Shown: piece by piece, positions 46,101-54,119 of the stretch
Numbering within the stretch: position 1 is the first letter of the stretch
Layout of the letters: each line of letters opens with the position of its first letter
NCBI RefSeq assembly: GCF_019059575.1
Contig: NW_024881780.1
Coordinates: 558,001 to 622,000, forward strand
Direction: 5' to 3'
DNA from: Amphibalanus amphitrite
Taxonomy: Eukaryota > Arthropoda > Thecostraca > Balanomorpha > Balanidae
DNA: 64,000 nt
Program-made: the position numbers and the translations under genes
The notes under the pieces: generated by a model
Told to the model about the DNA's origin: nothing
The model's input: only the letters and a program-made list of their open reading frames with translations
Database searches by the model: none

Positions 46101-48514
46101 CCCAAGTCGGTATTCGGTTTAGTGCAGTGCACGTCTGACCCGTTTGCCCATGTCTCAGGGTGGTATTCAGGGCGGCAGTACCTCTTACCTATCTTTTTCT
46201 ATGTCTCCCCAGGCCGGTATTCAGGGCGGCGGCACGCTGTCGGCGGCGCTGCTGGGCCCCGCTCCAGACGGCGGCTCTCTGATGGCCCTATCCGGTCAGG
46301 ACGGCACAGTCCGCCTCATTTCCGCCGGCTCTGCGCTCTCTCCGTCCCTCCCACCCCTCTCTCCGTCTCTCCGCCCGCTCTGCACTCTGCGCGGTCACAT
46401 TAGCGCCGTGCGAGCGGTGTGTGCCGCCGGTTCTTCCCACCTAGTATCGGCCGGCGGCCGAGGTCAGGTGCTCCTCTGGGGACTCACGGACGGCGGCACG
46501 GCGGCACTCCAACTCAGCGAGCACAGGGTCAAACCGGAGAGTCGGCGCCGGGTCGAGGATACACCAGAGACCCGGTACATGGATTTAGCGGCACGCGCGG
46601 ACGGCGGAACGGTGACGGTGGCCGCCGCCGGCTCCGACGGACTGGTCAGGTACTGATGGGAGAGGGAGGAGACCCTGCTTCGATCACTAAATGAGATTCC
46701 TCTATATAAATGTTGATGCCGTGATTCAGTACCATACCCTAATTCCTAACCTCGCTCATCGGGTTTTCGTGTAATTTATACTCTGATCTCTGGCATTGTT
46801 CTGGCTACCTGCCCGCCACTTTGCGTCTCCATGCTGTTTGGGTTCGGCGCCGACTCCTCAGGCTGTTCACGCTCCTTGCTTATCCTCTGTTGTCCATACC
46901 CCCAGGCTGTTCGGGTTCTGTGCCGCTCCCCCAGACTGTTCTCGCTCCCTGATGACTCCCCTGTCCACCCCCAGGCTGTCCGGATCCCGTGCCGACTCCC
47001 CAATCCGTCCGTACTCCGTGCTGACTCCCTGTCCGCACCCCCAGACTGTTAGGGTTCCGTGCCGACTCTCCGGCACCGGACCTCTCGCTGCTGGCCTCTG
47101 TGCCCGTGGCCGACCGGTGCCTGCTGAGACTGCGGTGGCTGGATTCTGCGCGACTGGCGGTCGTAGGCACTGATGGCGCCCTCTGGCTGTGGGATACGCC
47201 GGTGATGACGTCTGGGGAGGAGCTGAGCAGAGTCGAGCGGACTGGAACGGGGTCGGAAGAGTCTGATACGGAGTCTAGACTCAACTCTGGATTGGAACGA
47301 GGGTCGACACATGAGCTGGAAGGAGTGATGAAGGAAGCTAGACTAAAGTCTGTGGAAGAGTCGGCACTGGATTCAGAGGACAAGTCTGAATCAGTTCGGG
47401 AATCAGTACCAGACCCTCGCCATGATAGCAGCGAACCATCAGGCGCTATGGACCTCAGGACTCACCCGGCACGCCCTGCACAGTCGCCCAGCGATCCTGT
47501 GGATCCTGTTCGTCTTCCATCCCTGCACCAGTCGGGTATTAACGCTCTGGAGGTGGCGTCCGCCGGCGCGGGCTGCGCCACCGTTGTCACTGGCGGCGAT
47601 GATGGCGCGGTCCGATTGAGCGAGCTTTCCTCAGACGGACAGCTGACGTGCAGGGCGGAACTGGCTCCAGCGCATGGATCTCAGGTCACTGGTGAGTGAT
47701 GTGGGAGCGAGGATAGGACGGGAGACGACGGGACCGCTAACCGTTGGGGGAGGGGTTTGGGGCTGATTGGATGAGGAGCAACTCAGCCGCGGTTAGGTTC
47801 CATTTTGTTGCTTTCGCTTACTTTCTTTGTGAGTGATTGAAAATAGCTGAATCTTTCTCGGGCGTGGATGTCGGGTGGGTGTATCTTTGACACCTTTCTC
47901 CCTCCCTTGCTTCAGGCGTGGCCATGCTGCCCGGCGGCTGTCTGCTCTCTGTCGCCATCGACCAGCGTCTCTGCGTGTGGCGGCGCCCGGCCGGCTCAGA
48001 TATCCTGACAATGGTGGCCTGTCACAACACCCCTGTGGCCGACGTCAAGGGACTCCTGCACTGGACCGATCGACAAGGGTCAGTTCAGGGGACGACGCCG
48101 GGCTGGGTGGACGTGGTGGCGGTGGGGCGATTTGTGCGCGGGGCTATTCTGATTCCTTTTAATGGTTTTCATTTTCTGATATCGATAAATTACTAATCTA
48201 AGCATCGCATTTATACGACAAAATGTCTCCGTTTGTTTACGTACAGTGCTTTTCCATTTTCAGTTTCCATTTACGGTTTAATTGCGACGATGTTGATCAC
48301 TTTTGTATGAATCCCATGACGTTTAGCTATCATTGTTGCGGAATGTGTGCCCGCGCCGTGAGCTCATCTGAGGGTATCGCTGACACTCGTCCGTTCGCGT
48401 TCATGTTTCAGCCGAGACCTGGTACTGGTGTACGGGGAGGGTGTGGAGCTGGTGCGTCTTGATCTGACCGGGTACGACCGGTCCCCGAACATCTCAGGAA
48501 GCCAACACCGGTAA
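19061..48514 (+). CDS. WDR6: WDR6, WD40 partner of the tRNA position-34 ribose methyltransferase (12 exons)
   Basis: Joining 12 exons (19061-19136, 19562-19766, 20665-20911, 21180-21873, 44107-44232, 44472-44617, 45014-45328, 45628-45810, 46213-46649, 47045-47691, 47916-48078, 48412-48514) gives 1113 codons plus stop. All junctions are GT-AG and in phase. The length is close to the roughly 1120 residues of animal WDR6. Family signatures appear in the expected order: LLVGEGGCVR near the N-terminus, RCILYSGALL, WD repeats such as TGHTGVIFRLTLSP and SVGEDSRVCLW, LPPSRQRWVT, CGGGHRSWALS, DTPETRYMDLA and VAIDQRLCVW. WDR6 (yeast Trm734) is cytoplasmic and supports FTSJ1/Trm7 in 2'-O-methylation of the tRNA wobble base. 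Unusual points: a 22.2-kb intron 4 filled with mobile DNA, and several local duplications at exon edges. Exon 10 encodes an acidic, Ser/Glu-rich, probably disordered insert. Confidence 0.93.
19562..19766 (+). CDS. WDR6: WDR6 exon 2
   Basis: Acceptor TCTCGCAG and donor GTGAGA. Encodes about residues 26-94, including the family motif around RVHGVTEL and LIVYGSKQLCQV. Confidence 0.9.
19878..20473. mobile_element. Foldback element made of two mariner 3' ends (in WDR6 intron 2)
   Basis: Ends are CAGGGTGACACACAAAAA and its complement, flanked by TA (19876-19877 and 20474-20475). The terminal arms, some 260 bases each, are inverted copies. Each carries what looks like the C-terminal coding end of a Tc1/mariner transposase: NFARRMQVCLR, then, after a one-base frame change, RGAHLEHIV. 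The short middle (about 20140-20220) is unique. The element is therefore a palindromic derivative in which both halves derive from the 3' end of an autonomous mariner; it cannot encode transposase. Confidence 0.75.
20665..20911 (+). CDS. WDR6: WDR6 exon 3
   Basis: Follows a poly-C tract acceptor (CCCCCAG) and ends CAG/GTCAGT in phase 0. Encodes about residues 94-176, with SWLLDITPLP and RCILYSGALLPP. Confidence 0.9.
21180..21873 (+). CDS. WDR6: WDR6 exon 4 (main WD40 block)
   Basis: Acceptor CCGACAG, donor GTCAGC, 694 bases, leaving phase 1. Encodes about residues 177-407, with VLIWEPGD, LTGHTGVIFRL, SCSDDRSVRQW, GHEARVWS, GEDSRVCLW and GGGDGAVLVW. These are consecutive WD repeats. GC is very high, so long shadow ORFs appear on both strands. 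Confidence 0.92.
21893..22038 (-). mobile_element. Inverted head fragment of the tandem element at the intron 4 left edge
   Basis: Reads as the reverse complement of the first about 140 bases after the 5' repeat of a unit (best match to the unit at 31969, including its TTGACCGGGGCCTAAACGTG segment). It lies only 20 bases inside intron 4 and points opposite to all other units. Confidence 0.75.
22039..22093 (+). other. Unique spacer fragment 1 of the array
   Basis: Contains TATTTGATTGTGAGATCC, then TCAATAATCAAAGTCACTTC. Parts of the same sequence reappear at 25963-25997 and 35609-35765, so it is a piece of a once continuous non-repeat sequence. Confidence 0.65.
22094..23965 (+). mobile_element. 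Tandem unit U1, Helitron2/Helentron-like
   Basis: Starts TAACCGCAGGTTGTTTGA and ends with TCAAACAACCTGCGG followed by the terminal hairpin CCAGCATCGCAGATGCTGG. About 1872 bases. Near the head is a second hairpin (TGTTTTTC-TATT-GAAAAACA). The 3' third holds alternating subrepeats with GCACGTGCGCAC cores at 23307, 23435, 23588 and 23715 (spacings 128, 153 and 127). No Rep/helicase ORF, so it is non-autonomous. Family assignment is by structure only. Confidence 0.7.
23966..25962 (+). mobile_element. Tandem unit U2
   Basis: Abuts U1 with no intervening base: the hairpin end GATGCTGG is followed directly by TAACCGCAGG. About 1997 bases, longer than U1 because it has an extra subrepeat (near 25455-25650). 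Ends with the A:T version of the hairpin. Confidence 0.7.
25963..25997 (+). other. Unique spacer fragment 2
   Basis: A 35-base piece equal to the start of spacer 1 (TATTTGATTGTGAGATCC through GTGTCAA), lying between the U2 hairpin and the U3 head. Confidence 0.65.
25998..27870 (+). mobile_element. Tandem unit U3
   Basis: About 1873 bases with the same ends. Its terminal hairpin is the G:C variant, CCGGCATCGCAGATGCCGG, in which both arms have changed together. U4 follows directly. Confidence 0.7.
28712..29509 (+). mobile_element. Nested TIR element carrying an exon-like fragment (copy in U4)
   Basis: Ends are CGTTACGGTGTCAGGCGGAC and, inverted, GTCCGCCTCAC...CCGTAACG, with matching CGTTACGG termini. 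The surrounding unit continues uninterrupted in U5 and U7 (CCTATATATGGTCTTGCTCA), which act as empty sites. Inside, a polypyrimidine acceptor TCTTTCAG (to 29061) precedes a GC-rich open stretch (29062-29272, ending TAG). Confidence 0.6.
29062..29272 (+). pseudogene. Captured exon-like fragment
   Basis: 69 open codons after a splice-acceptor-like TCTTTCAG. The composition resembles this genome's exons (very high GC, mostly G/C in third positions). The C-terminal part reads AVRDAYLRGAVVAAARVDW before the stop. A CTGGCCGGTCAG direct repeat is present. No family recognised. It is probably a piece of a host gene picked up by the element; the same fragment recurs at about 34123-34333 in U6. Confidence 0.4.
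30097..31968 (+). mobile_element. Tandem unit U5
   Basis: About 1872 bases, complete with standard ends and the A:T hairpin. Translations across it are identical to those of U7 at a constant offset of 5669 bases, so it is part of a recent larger duplication. Confidence 0.7.
33141..34100 (+). mobile_element. Mariner-type element, 960 bp
   Basis: Perfectly placed ends CAGGGTGTCCGGAAAGTCCT and its complement (ending GGACACCCTG) lie between TA dinucleotides. The orthologous position in U4 is the intact sequence with a single TA, so insertion generated a TA duplication. This is the Tc1/mariner signature. Confidence 0.9.
33295..33974 (+). pseudogene. Decayed mariner transposase
   Basis: Fragments in shifting frames give a mariner-like start (MGRWAKMRLVAECLR), a catalytic-core remnant (HFAFQQHRAPSNNAAAIQA, then SPNLT in place of the usual SPDLNP) and a typical end (ADGGYIE and stop at 33972-33974). 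Stops and frameshifts break it and the length is short of a full transposase, so it is inactive. Confidence 0.75.
35609..35765 (+). other. Unique spacer fragment 3
   Basis: 157 bases starting TAATCAAAGTCACTTCGG and ending CTCTATTT. It overlaps spacer 1 at its start and spacer 4 for most of its length. AT-rich and non-coding. Confidence 0.65.
35766..37637 (+). mobile_element. Tandem unit U7
   Basis: Near-identical twin of U5 (1872 bases, same hairpin version). Its 3' hairpin is followed directly by the truncated head U8. Confidence 0.7.
37638..37672 (+). mobile_element. Truncated unit U8 (head only)
   Basis: Just the first 35 bases of a unit, ending AAACACTATTC, then an abrupt switch into spacer 4. 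Confidence 0.65.
37673..37813 (+). other. Unique spacer fragment 4
   Basis: Starts GGTAGTCTTACGGTACTTTG and is the same sequence as the 3' part of spacer 3, ending at the same CTCTATTT junction with the next head. Confidence 0.65.
37814..39686 (+). mobile_element. Tandem unit U9
   Basis: About 1873 bases, standard head, subrepeats and A:T hairpin; U10 follows directly. Confidence 0.7.
39687..41655 (+). mobile_element. Chimeric unit U10 with a different 3' half
   Basis: Shares the first about 580 bases with the other units. After CTTCGTTATGAAATATAATG it switches to unrelated sequence (GGGGTAATCGGCACGT, CACGTGCCACGTGCAAACG) lacking the subrepeat array and terminal hairpin. It ends GCCATATTTGTC just before the head of U11. 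Confidence 0.6.
41656..41842 (+). mobile_element. Mini-unit U11 (187 bp)
   Basis: Head TAACCGCAGGTTGTTG joined, after TTTCATTAGATTCAAG, to the final about 150 bases of a standard unit, with a duplicated GCACACCGACTCCGG. Both termini and the hairpin are kept, so it is an internally deleted unit. Confidence 0.65.
41843..43820 (+). mobile_element. Chimeric unit U12, sister of U10
   Basis: Repeats the layout of U10 at an offset of about 2167 bases, ending with the same GCCATATTTGTC. It is the last unit of the array. Confidence 0.6.
43821..44106 (+). other. End of WDR6 intron 4
   Basis: G/T-rich sequence with repeated GGCGGGCG and TTTTTGCG motifs, then unique sequence up to the acceptor GGTCACAG. 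Confidence 0.5.
44107..44232 (+). CDS. WDR6: WDR6 exon 5
   Basis: 126 bases, phase 1 in and out, encoding about residues 408-449 (VLDGKVYSLHWLDAGQLL). The phase and family motif prove it joins exon 4 across the 22.2-kb intron. Confidence 0.88.
44472..44617 (+). CDS. WDR6: WDR6 exon 6
   Basis: Acceptor TCCGACAG, donor GTGAGG. About residues 450-498, with the conserved LPPSRQRWVT motif and DRDGSLYVY. Confidence 0.9.
45014..45328 (+). CDS. WDR6: WDR6 exon 7
   Basis: Acceptor TTTTTTACAG, donor GTGAGT. About residues 499-603. Contains RYGATSITRL and VVGFHG. An 11-residue block (SGPDVATSP plus linker) is present twice in tandem, an in-frame duplication of about 33 bases around 45089-45160. Confidence 0.9.
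45628..45810 (+). CDS. WDR6: WDR6 exon 8
   Basis: Acceptor CTTTCAG, donor GTGAGA, 61 codons (about residues 604-664). Encodes NQLVLW and the highly conserved CGGGHRSWALS. Confidence 0.9.
45811..46212 (+). repeat. Intron 8 with duplicated exon edges
   Basis: The end of exon 8 with its donor is repeated, decayed, at about 45838-45893 (CCTGTCCCCTAGAGCACC, then GGTACGAGA) and 45919-45980. The start of exon 9 with its acceptor is repeated at about 46155-46183 (GGTATTCAGGGCGGCAGTAC), 58 bases before the real one. Confidence 0.6.
46213..46649 (+). CDS. WDR6: WDR6 exon 9
   Basis: Acceptor CTCCCCAG, donor GTACTG, 437 bases, about residues 665-810. Contains LSGQDGTVRLI, LRGHISAVRAV, VSAGGRGQVLLW and DTPETRYMDLA. 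It is shorter than the matching vertebrate stretch just after exon 8; phases leave no need for another exon. Confidence 0.88.
46650..47044 (+). repeat. Intron 9 built partly from copies of the exon 10 start
   Basis: Several decayed copies of the acceptor and first codons of exon 10 occur (CCCCAGGCTGTTCGGGTTCT at about 46908; CCCCAGGCTGTCCGGATCCC at about 46970), each with its own CAG acceptor-like site. Confidence 0.55.
47045..47691 (+). CDS. WDR6: WDR6 exon 10
   Basis: I chose the acceptor CACCCCCAG (exon from 47045) because only it keeps frame with exon 9 and gives DGLVRLLGF; the nearby TTAG at 47052 breaks the frame. About residues 810-1025. Contains LRLRWLDSARLAVVG, an acidic Ser/Glu-rich insert, and SGINALEV. 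Donor GTGAGT. Confidence 0.85.
47916..48078 (+). CDS. WDR6: WDR6 exon 11
   Basis: Acceptor GCTTCAG, donor GTCAGT; about residues 1026-1080, with the conserved SVAIDQRLCVW. Confidence 0.9.
48412..48514 (+). CDS. WDR6: WDR6 exon 12 (terminal coding exon)
   Basis: Acceptor TGTTTCAG. Encodes RDLVLVYGEGVELVRLDL and ends at TAA 48512-48514. The segment around the stop (CACCGGTAACACAT) is repeated 56 bases downstream. No AATAAA is evident within the next 500 bases. Confidence 0.82.
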
Positions 48515-50052
48515 CACATAGTGAACGTTCGTGAAAGTGGCTTGTGAGCGTTCAGGAAAACACCTCCGGTAACACATTACAATGTGCTCTGTCCTTGGGC
48601 GCAGTAGAGGAGATGCCAGTGCCTTTTGTTCGTTTGCGTCCGCTAAGGGGTAAAGCTCAATGCACTATGCTAGTCAGTGGGGTTACCATCATAACACTGC
48701 CAGAATGAGTCGCACTTGCGGTTCATTATTTGTCTGAATCATCAACTGTAGTGTTGTGATATTGCTGACAATAGTTGTTAGTGTGTTACGACTTGTGAGT
48801 ACCGGGCTGACCACATTAAGGCTGTGTGATTGTTCATGGGTGTTGGGCGTTGTTAGGGCCGTGGATGTTGGAGGTTGTTTTTTGTGAACTTTGTACAGAT
48901 AAGTTGAGTGGTAAATTTACTGATAAGGGACCAGCAAATGAGCTTGAGATGATTTTCCAGGCATTTTTGTGCAACGGAAAGGTGATTTATTACGGTTTTA
49001 AGCAGTACTTGTCGCTATTGATGTTTAGGTGCGAGGCGCGTGTGTTGTGTTTTGTATTTGTGTGACAAAATTGCTAATAATCACCATTGAAATTTTACCT
49101 GACATTTCCGTACGCAGTATGAACGAGCGGCTACCGTTTGCTTACGCTGAGCGCCAACGATGACACAATGAGCTCCAAACAAAAGCATGCCTACCACATC
49201 AAGTAATGAACGGGGATAGTTAAAATGTGACAATCAGCGAGAGTGCATTTGTTGCTCAAGGGATATCTGGGAGGTAGGTAACACAGGACGCAGAAAGATT
49301 GCGAGGCATCTTTGTTTTTTTTATAAGTCTAACTGAGGTCAGATTTGTCACATGATCTCGGTATTAAAAATCAACGGGGAACATCTAAACTGTTAGTTGG
49401 CGCCGGAAACGATCAAAGACCACCTGAAAGATACGGAATCGTGCTTCCATACAGTGTGCTTGGAAGGTCTAATGTTTACGTTTTGCATTGCACACCTGGC
49501 GTGACGCCATATATAACGTCACCGGTCATTAATGTCGCTTTAAGTCCTTTCACTTTTCATTAAAAAATGTTCGTTCAAATTGGGCAAGCGAGTCGGGGGA
49601 AGCCACCGTAGTACTGAGAAAGACATGCCAATTGTCAGCATGCAATGTGACATCCCTAGGCCAATTTTGTGACTTGAGTGGCTTTGACCTGTGATTGATC
49701 TGAGGTCAACACCAAGTTGACCTTTTCAAAAAAGTATCATTCGACGCGCTATACGAACATGCCAAAGTTGCCGTTCTGCGACCATCGTCGGCCGAAAGCG
49801 AACCCCTAGTCCCTACATTTAGGAACTCACCTGACCTCCGATGTCACTGGTTGACCTGATGCATTAATTTGGATACTAGCTGCCGCGTCTCTTAGCGGCA
49901 GTTAGGCTCGTTTCTTTCCGCGAAGCTCTATTAACTCACTAAGGGGCGAAATGGCGACGGAGCTTGCACCTCTCCAGCCCCACACCTTGGCCGGGGTGTA
50001 AGTAGAGAAGCGAATGGTCCGAGGAGGTTGAACACTTTTGAACACCTTTTAA
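48515..50052. other. WDR6 3' flank and intergenic DNA
   Basis: AT-rich, with short GAGGTCA-type motifs near 49700-49860 and no supportable gene. The WDR6 3' UTR presumably occupies the first part. Confidence 0.4.
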
Positions 50053-51227
50053 TTAACCCGCGCCCCGTAGGGCTACCGGCGGACCCTACCACCCGTAGGG
50101 GGGGGGGCCGTTTCGGCCCCCCCCTAAGATCTCGGAAAGTTACCGGCCGATTTTCAAAATTCAAACGGCGTTTGATAGCCCTACCCGGGAACTACCTTGT
50201 GACCAAATTTCATTGACCTAGGTCAAACCGATGACGTCACAGGTCAGGTCAAAGGTCAGGTTTTCACCGTTCACAGGCAATTCAAGAAATGTGCTGTGAA
50301 ATCGAGTAAATTGGTAATTTATTGAAAACCATCGATGGTATATTGTTCGTCAAACACATACTTTGCTATCTGAGGTCACTGATACCAGGTCAGGTCACAG
50401 CGAGGTCAGGTCACCGGGGGTCACAATATGAATGTGTCGTGTGATACATGTTTTATGGTCCATTTTACATGACAAATGCGATTATGTGGGTTAGGCAGCC
50501 TTTGGGGCCAGCCTAGGTCACGTTTTGGTGAAGGTCAGGTCAAGGTCAGGTCAAATTAGGTCAAATTTCAAAGTTGATATTTTTGCATAAAATGGGTATC
50601 CATTCGATGCAGCTCGTCACGGGGAGTCTAATGGTGGTCTTTTGTTTTGCTCTACAAGTTCTAGAATTGCCAAAAATTGAGTTTGAAAATTTGACGTCAT
50701 CATTTTTGAACAGTTTTTTCGCTATAACTTGGCCAAAAAACGAGGTATCGATCTGAAATTTGGTATGTAGATAGAAGACGGTAGGTACTATCACATATAT
50801 TCCGGTTTTTTCGAAACTCAAAAAACTTTTTGGATTTTTTGGCTAATATATAAAAAAAATGCTTTTTTGATTTTTGGGGATCAAAACTCAAAAATTTCAA
50901 AAATCCGAGATAGCAGTTTTGTAGCCCTGTCAATTTTACACCTTTTATGTTTTGATCATTTTTCTGTATCTTCAAAGCTGTAGGCCTGACAGGTCTTCTC
51001 GCAAAGGTCTTTTTTCGGTCGAAAATGACAGAACATGACGTCACTCTGACGTCATTTGTGGCCAACCTATCACAGCCTCTGGAAAATTTTTTGGTCACAA
51101 TGTGTAAAATTGATGCCCGGAGGGGTCCTGAAAGTTTGGTGGCGATATCTCCAGCCGTTTAGGAGATATTGACCGAAAAGGACAGGGGGGGCCGTTTCGG
51201 CCCCCCCCCCTACGGGGCGCGGGTTAA
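50053..51227 (+). mobile_element. TTAA-flanked non-autonomous element, copy A
   Basis: Ends CCCGCGCCCCGTAGGG and, inverted, CCCTACGGGGCGCGGG are flanked by TTAA on both sides (50053-50056, 51224-51227). Next to each end is a CCCCCC/GGGGGG plus GGCCGTTTCGGCC palindrome. TTAA duplication and CCC-starting ends suggest a piggyBac-like MITE. The interior (1167 bases) is AT-rich with AGGTCA-type strings and no transposase. Confidence 0.75.
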
Positions 51228-51665
51228 CATTCTGAAATCAGTTCCAAGACCATATCCTCGCCGCCGCCTGCCCGTATGTAAAGCTTCCGGTCTCGCCGTA
51301 ATGGTGGCAGTCCACCCCCGCACTGTATGCTTGTGTGTCAGGGTGTCCACCGGGGCCGGGCGGCGACGGACCGTATCCATGGGACCGGGCGGGGGGGGGG
51401 GGTAATTACTCTCGATCGGTGGCCATGAGTGTAATCCCCCCCCCCCTCCGACTGCGCATCGCTCCTCCACTACGGGCCGATCGCCGGTCCACCGTCACGG
51501 CCGGGTATTGAGTGGCATGTGAATGGATCCTGAGCTCTGCGTAATACTCCGGGGGGGGGGGGGGGGGGCGCCGTGATTGTCACTGCTGATTGGCGGTTTG
51601 AGAAATGACTGTGGCGCTGGTAATTATTCGCTGAGGAGTGAGGTTTGTGTCCAATGAAATCCATT
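51228..51665. other. GC-rich stretch with poly-G tracts and TAAT motifs
   Basis: Contains uninterrupted G or C runs of 12-18 (about 51390, 51437, 51551) and several TAATTA/TAAT motifs in CpG-rich context. No ORF with protein character. It could be a regulatory island, but nothing proves this. Confidence 0.3.
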
Positions 51666-54119
51666 GTAATTGGATTTGGATGAATATCAAATGGATGTCT
51701 GATAGGGTTGATGATGGACGGTGATTATTCGGTGGATTGTAAAAGCTTCGTTGTGAGCGATCTTCTAGGTCATTGATTGAAAAGCTATCATCTGACTGGA
51801 TAACTTGGGATAACTAACGTTTTCATAATTTCTGCAATTATCATGTATGTACATACATTCCTATGCTGTTAAAAGTAACACCGCTTTAATGTTTGGTGTG
51901 TTAACCCGAAGGCTTGTGTTATAAATATCACTGCATGATATTGGGTGAAAATCCGTGGCATGCTACGAAGGTGCACAAAAAAAACTCTTCTTGTGTAAAC
52001 GTTCATACGTTTTAAATTATGAATAATACTAGTAAACAAATACCTAACATAGATAAAAACATCAATGCTAGGTCAGCGGAAGGCTGGAATTTCTATTTGA
52101 AGGTCGGCCATTGATAGTGGCCCGAATGGGCTTGAATTTCAGGCAATGGTAGTGGCCTGACCCTTGACACCTCGCCTTCAATAACCTAGGTAGTAGGTGA
52201 GAACGATTTGTTTGTTAATATTAGCACTTATTATTCTTATTGAAGTAGGCATTAGAAAGCCTCGATAGTTTGGTTATAAGAGAGGATGCAAATTCTATAT
52301 TATCCCTTCACAGCAGACTTTCCAAGTAAGAATCTTATCCGTGGTAACAAAAAAGCGCGAGGATGCGTACCCCCCGCCCTCATGCTGCGCTCTTACGTTC
52401 CGTAGTTGGTATGACATTTTTATTTATCATTAGACGGCTGATGAGTAACGTAAATATGACGTCATGATCGGTGGATGCGCCAGTTTCGACACACCGTGAC
52501 ACAATCTCGGCCGGGAAGTAATACGTCATAATACCATGTGTTTGAGTTTGAGGGTACCGTGAGAAGCGAGCACCTGTCTGATTGAGTGCTGCCGTGGGCT
52601 GGCACAGGGAACTGACGTCTGTCCCTCTCACCAGAACATTCGGCTGACTGACCACGGATATTTTATATCTAGGTAAACATATGTGCCTCTGAGCAACCAA
52701 ATGACTAATGATCCTGATCTGAAACGGCACGGTTCGGATTCTAGCCGCAGTTCAGGAGGAGGTGAATTGAACTAGGTGAATAATTCGTTTGCAAGAGACC
52801 AGTGTTTTTTTTTCCATGTCCTGTCCATTTCTGAAACTGTATTGTAAGCTTGCAATAATGGCCCCCACTTTCGTTTCGTCGAAACACGGCTGCTCTGTCT
52901 GTATCAGATGGTATAAAGGATGACCTTGGATGACCTGGGAAGTCCACGGGCCTAGTTATTGCCGGCGAGGATTAAATAACTAGACGGTGGCCTAAAATTC
53001 CGTGTTGACGAGTGGTTCCTCCCAAGTCCCAGGTAAACACATCATTGCGACTATCCCAGCTGCAGGACTGCCGGTTCGACCGTTTTCGATGGCTCCTACT
53101 AGTCCTACTCCAACTCTGAATGTAACGGTCATCCTCTTAGAATTCTTGTAACGGTAAAATAGAGAATGTCCGTGATGCTTTTTGTTTCACCGTTGCATTA
53201 CTTTGCGCATTTCAAAGGCTTAGAAGTTGTATTGCATTACATGCCTAATAAATATCCTTTTTAATTACATCCAGCTAATCTTGTCCAATGATTTTGACAG
53301 CGTGAATGATTATGAATGTTGGCTGAACGAATGAATAAGTGGCTGTGGAATAGTTCTGAATGTTACCAAATGCCGAGAATGCGCATTCACGGCATTTGGT
53401 AAGGTTGGGCCCTGGAACGGTAAATGAGCGAAACGTTTCCCGAGCTACGTCAAACAAGTTTTGAGCATGCCTTTTAAAATTTAGCAGATTAATGTCGTTT
53501 CTGACTTGCAGGAATCGGAGTCGGCACCATATAATATATTCATCGCCTCACTATGTTCTCCGTCCCGTGGAGGTTCGGGTGGAGATATGGGCGTTACCCT
53601 CACCCAAAGAGTATGACGTGGGGTAAATGTCAGGAACACATAGACCCGTATCCACCAGTCATGTCTTTGCAAGCGCAGCGGGATGGAGAAAATATGTTGG
53701 TTACTCCGACTCCGACCAGAACTGTCGACTCTGAGCTACTCAGACTCTGATTCCGCAGCTTTGCCTTATTGCCTAAGAATTGGGCTCTTTTTGAGTCAAC
53801 TTTCCACCCGGCACTCATGAAAACGTGTCTCTTCTTTCTACCCATAACATTGAGAGAAATGCAATGCCTGATGCCTACTCTAGGTAAAATGACCGAATGT
53901 AGGAATCTTCCGTTCTCCTTGTAAGCTTCACTTTAGCCTTTGTATTTTGCTAAGCAATCTTTTATTTTATTTGCTTAGCAATGCATTATCTCACATCTGG
54001 GAATTTCCTCCCTCTTTTGGGAACCCTGTTATTTTCTGCATTCTCAACGCCTCAGATCCAGCATTTAGATCCCCTCAGATCCCCCATATATGTTCTCTAT
54101 CGTCTGGGTGTCCCAATCG
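51666..54119. other. Intergenic, no supported gene
   Basis: AT-rich sequence. The only clear structure is the 40-base palindrome at 53363-53402, listed separately. Confidence 0.4.
53363..53402. repeat. 40-base near-perfect palindrome
   Basis: Arms TTACCAAATGCCG and CGGCATTTGGTAA surround an inner palindrome GAATGCGCATTC. The only unpaired positions are two symmetric A residues. It could form a compact hairpin or cruciform. Confidence 0.7.

Noticed and set aside
47052..47053. Acceptor TTAG just after 47050 for WDR6 exon 10
   Set aside because: It breaks the frame with exon 9; the CCCCCAG at 47038-47044 keeps the frame and the family motif.
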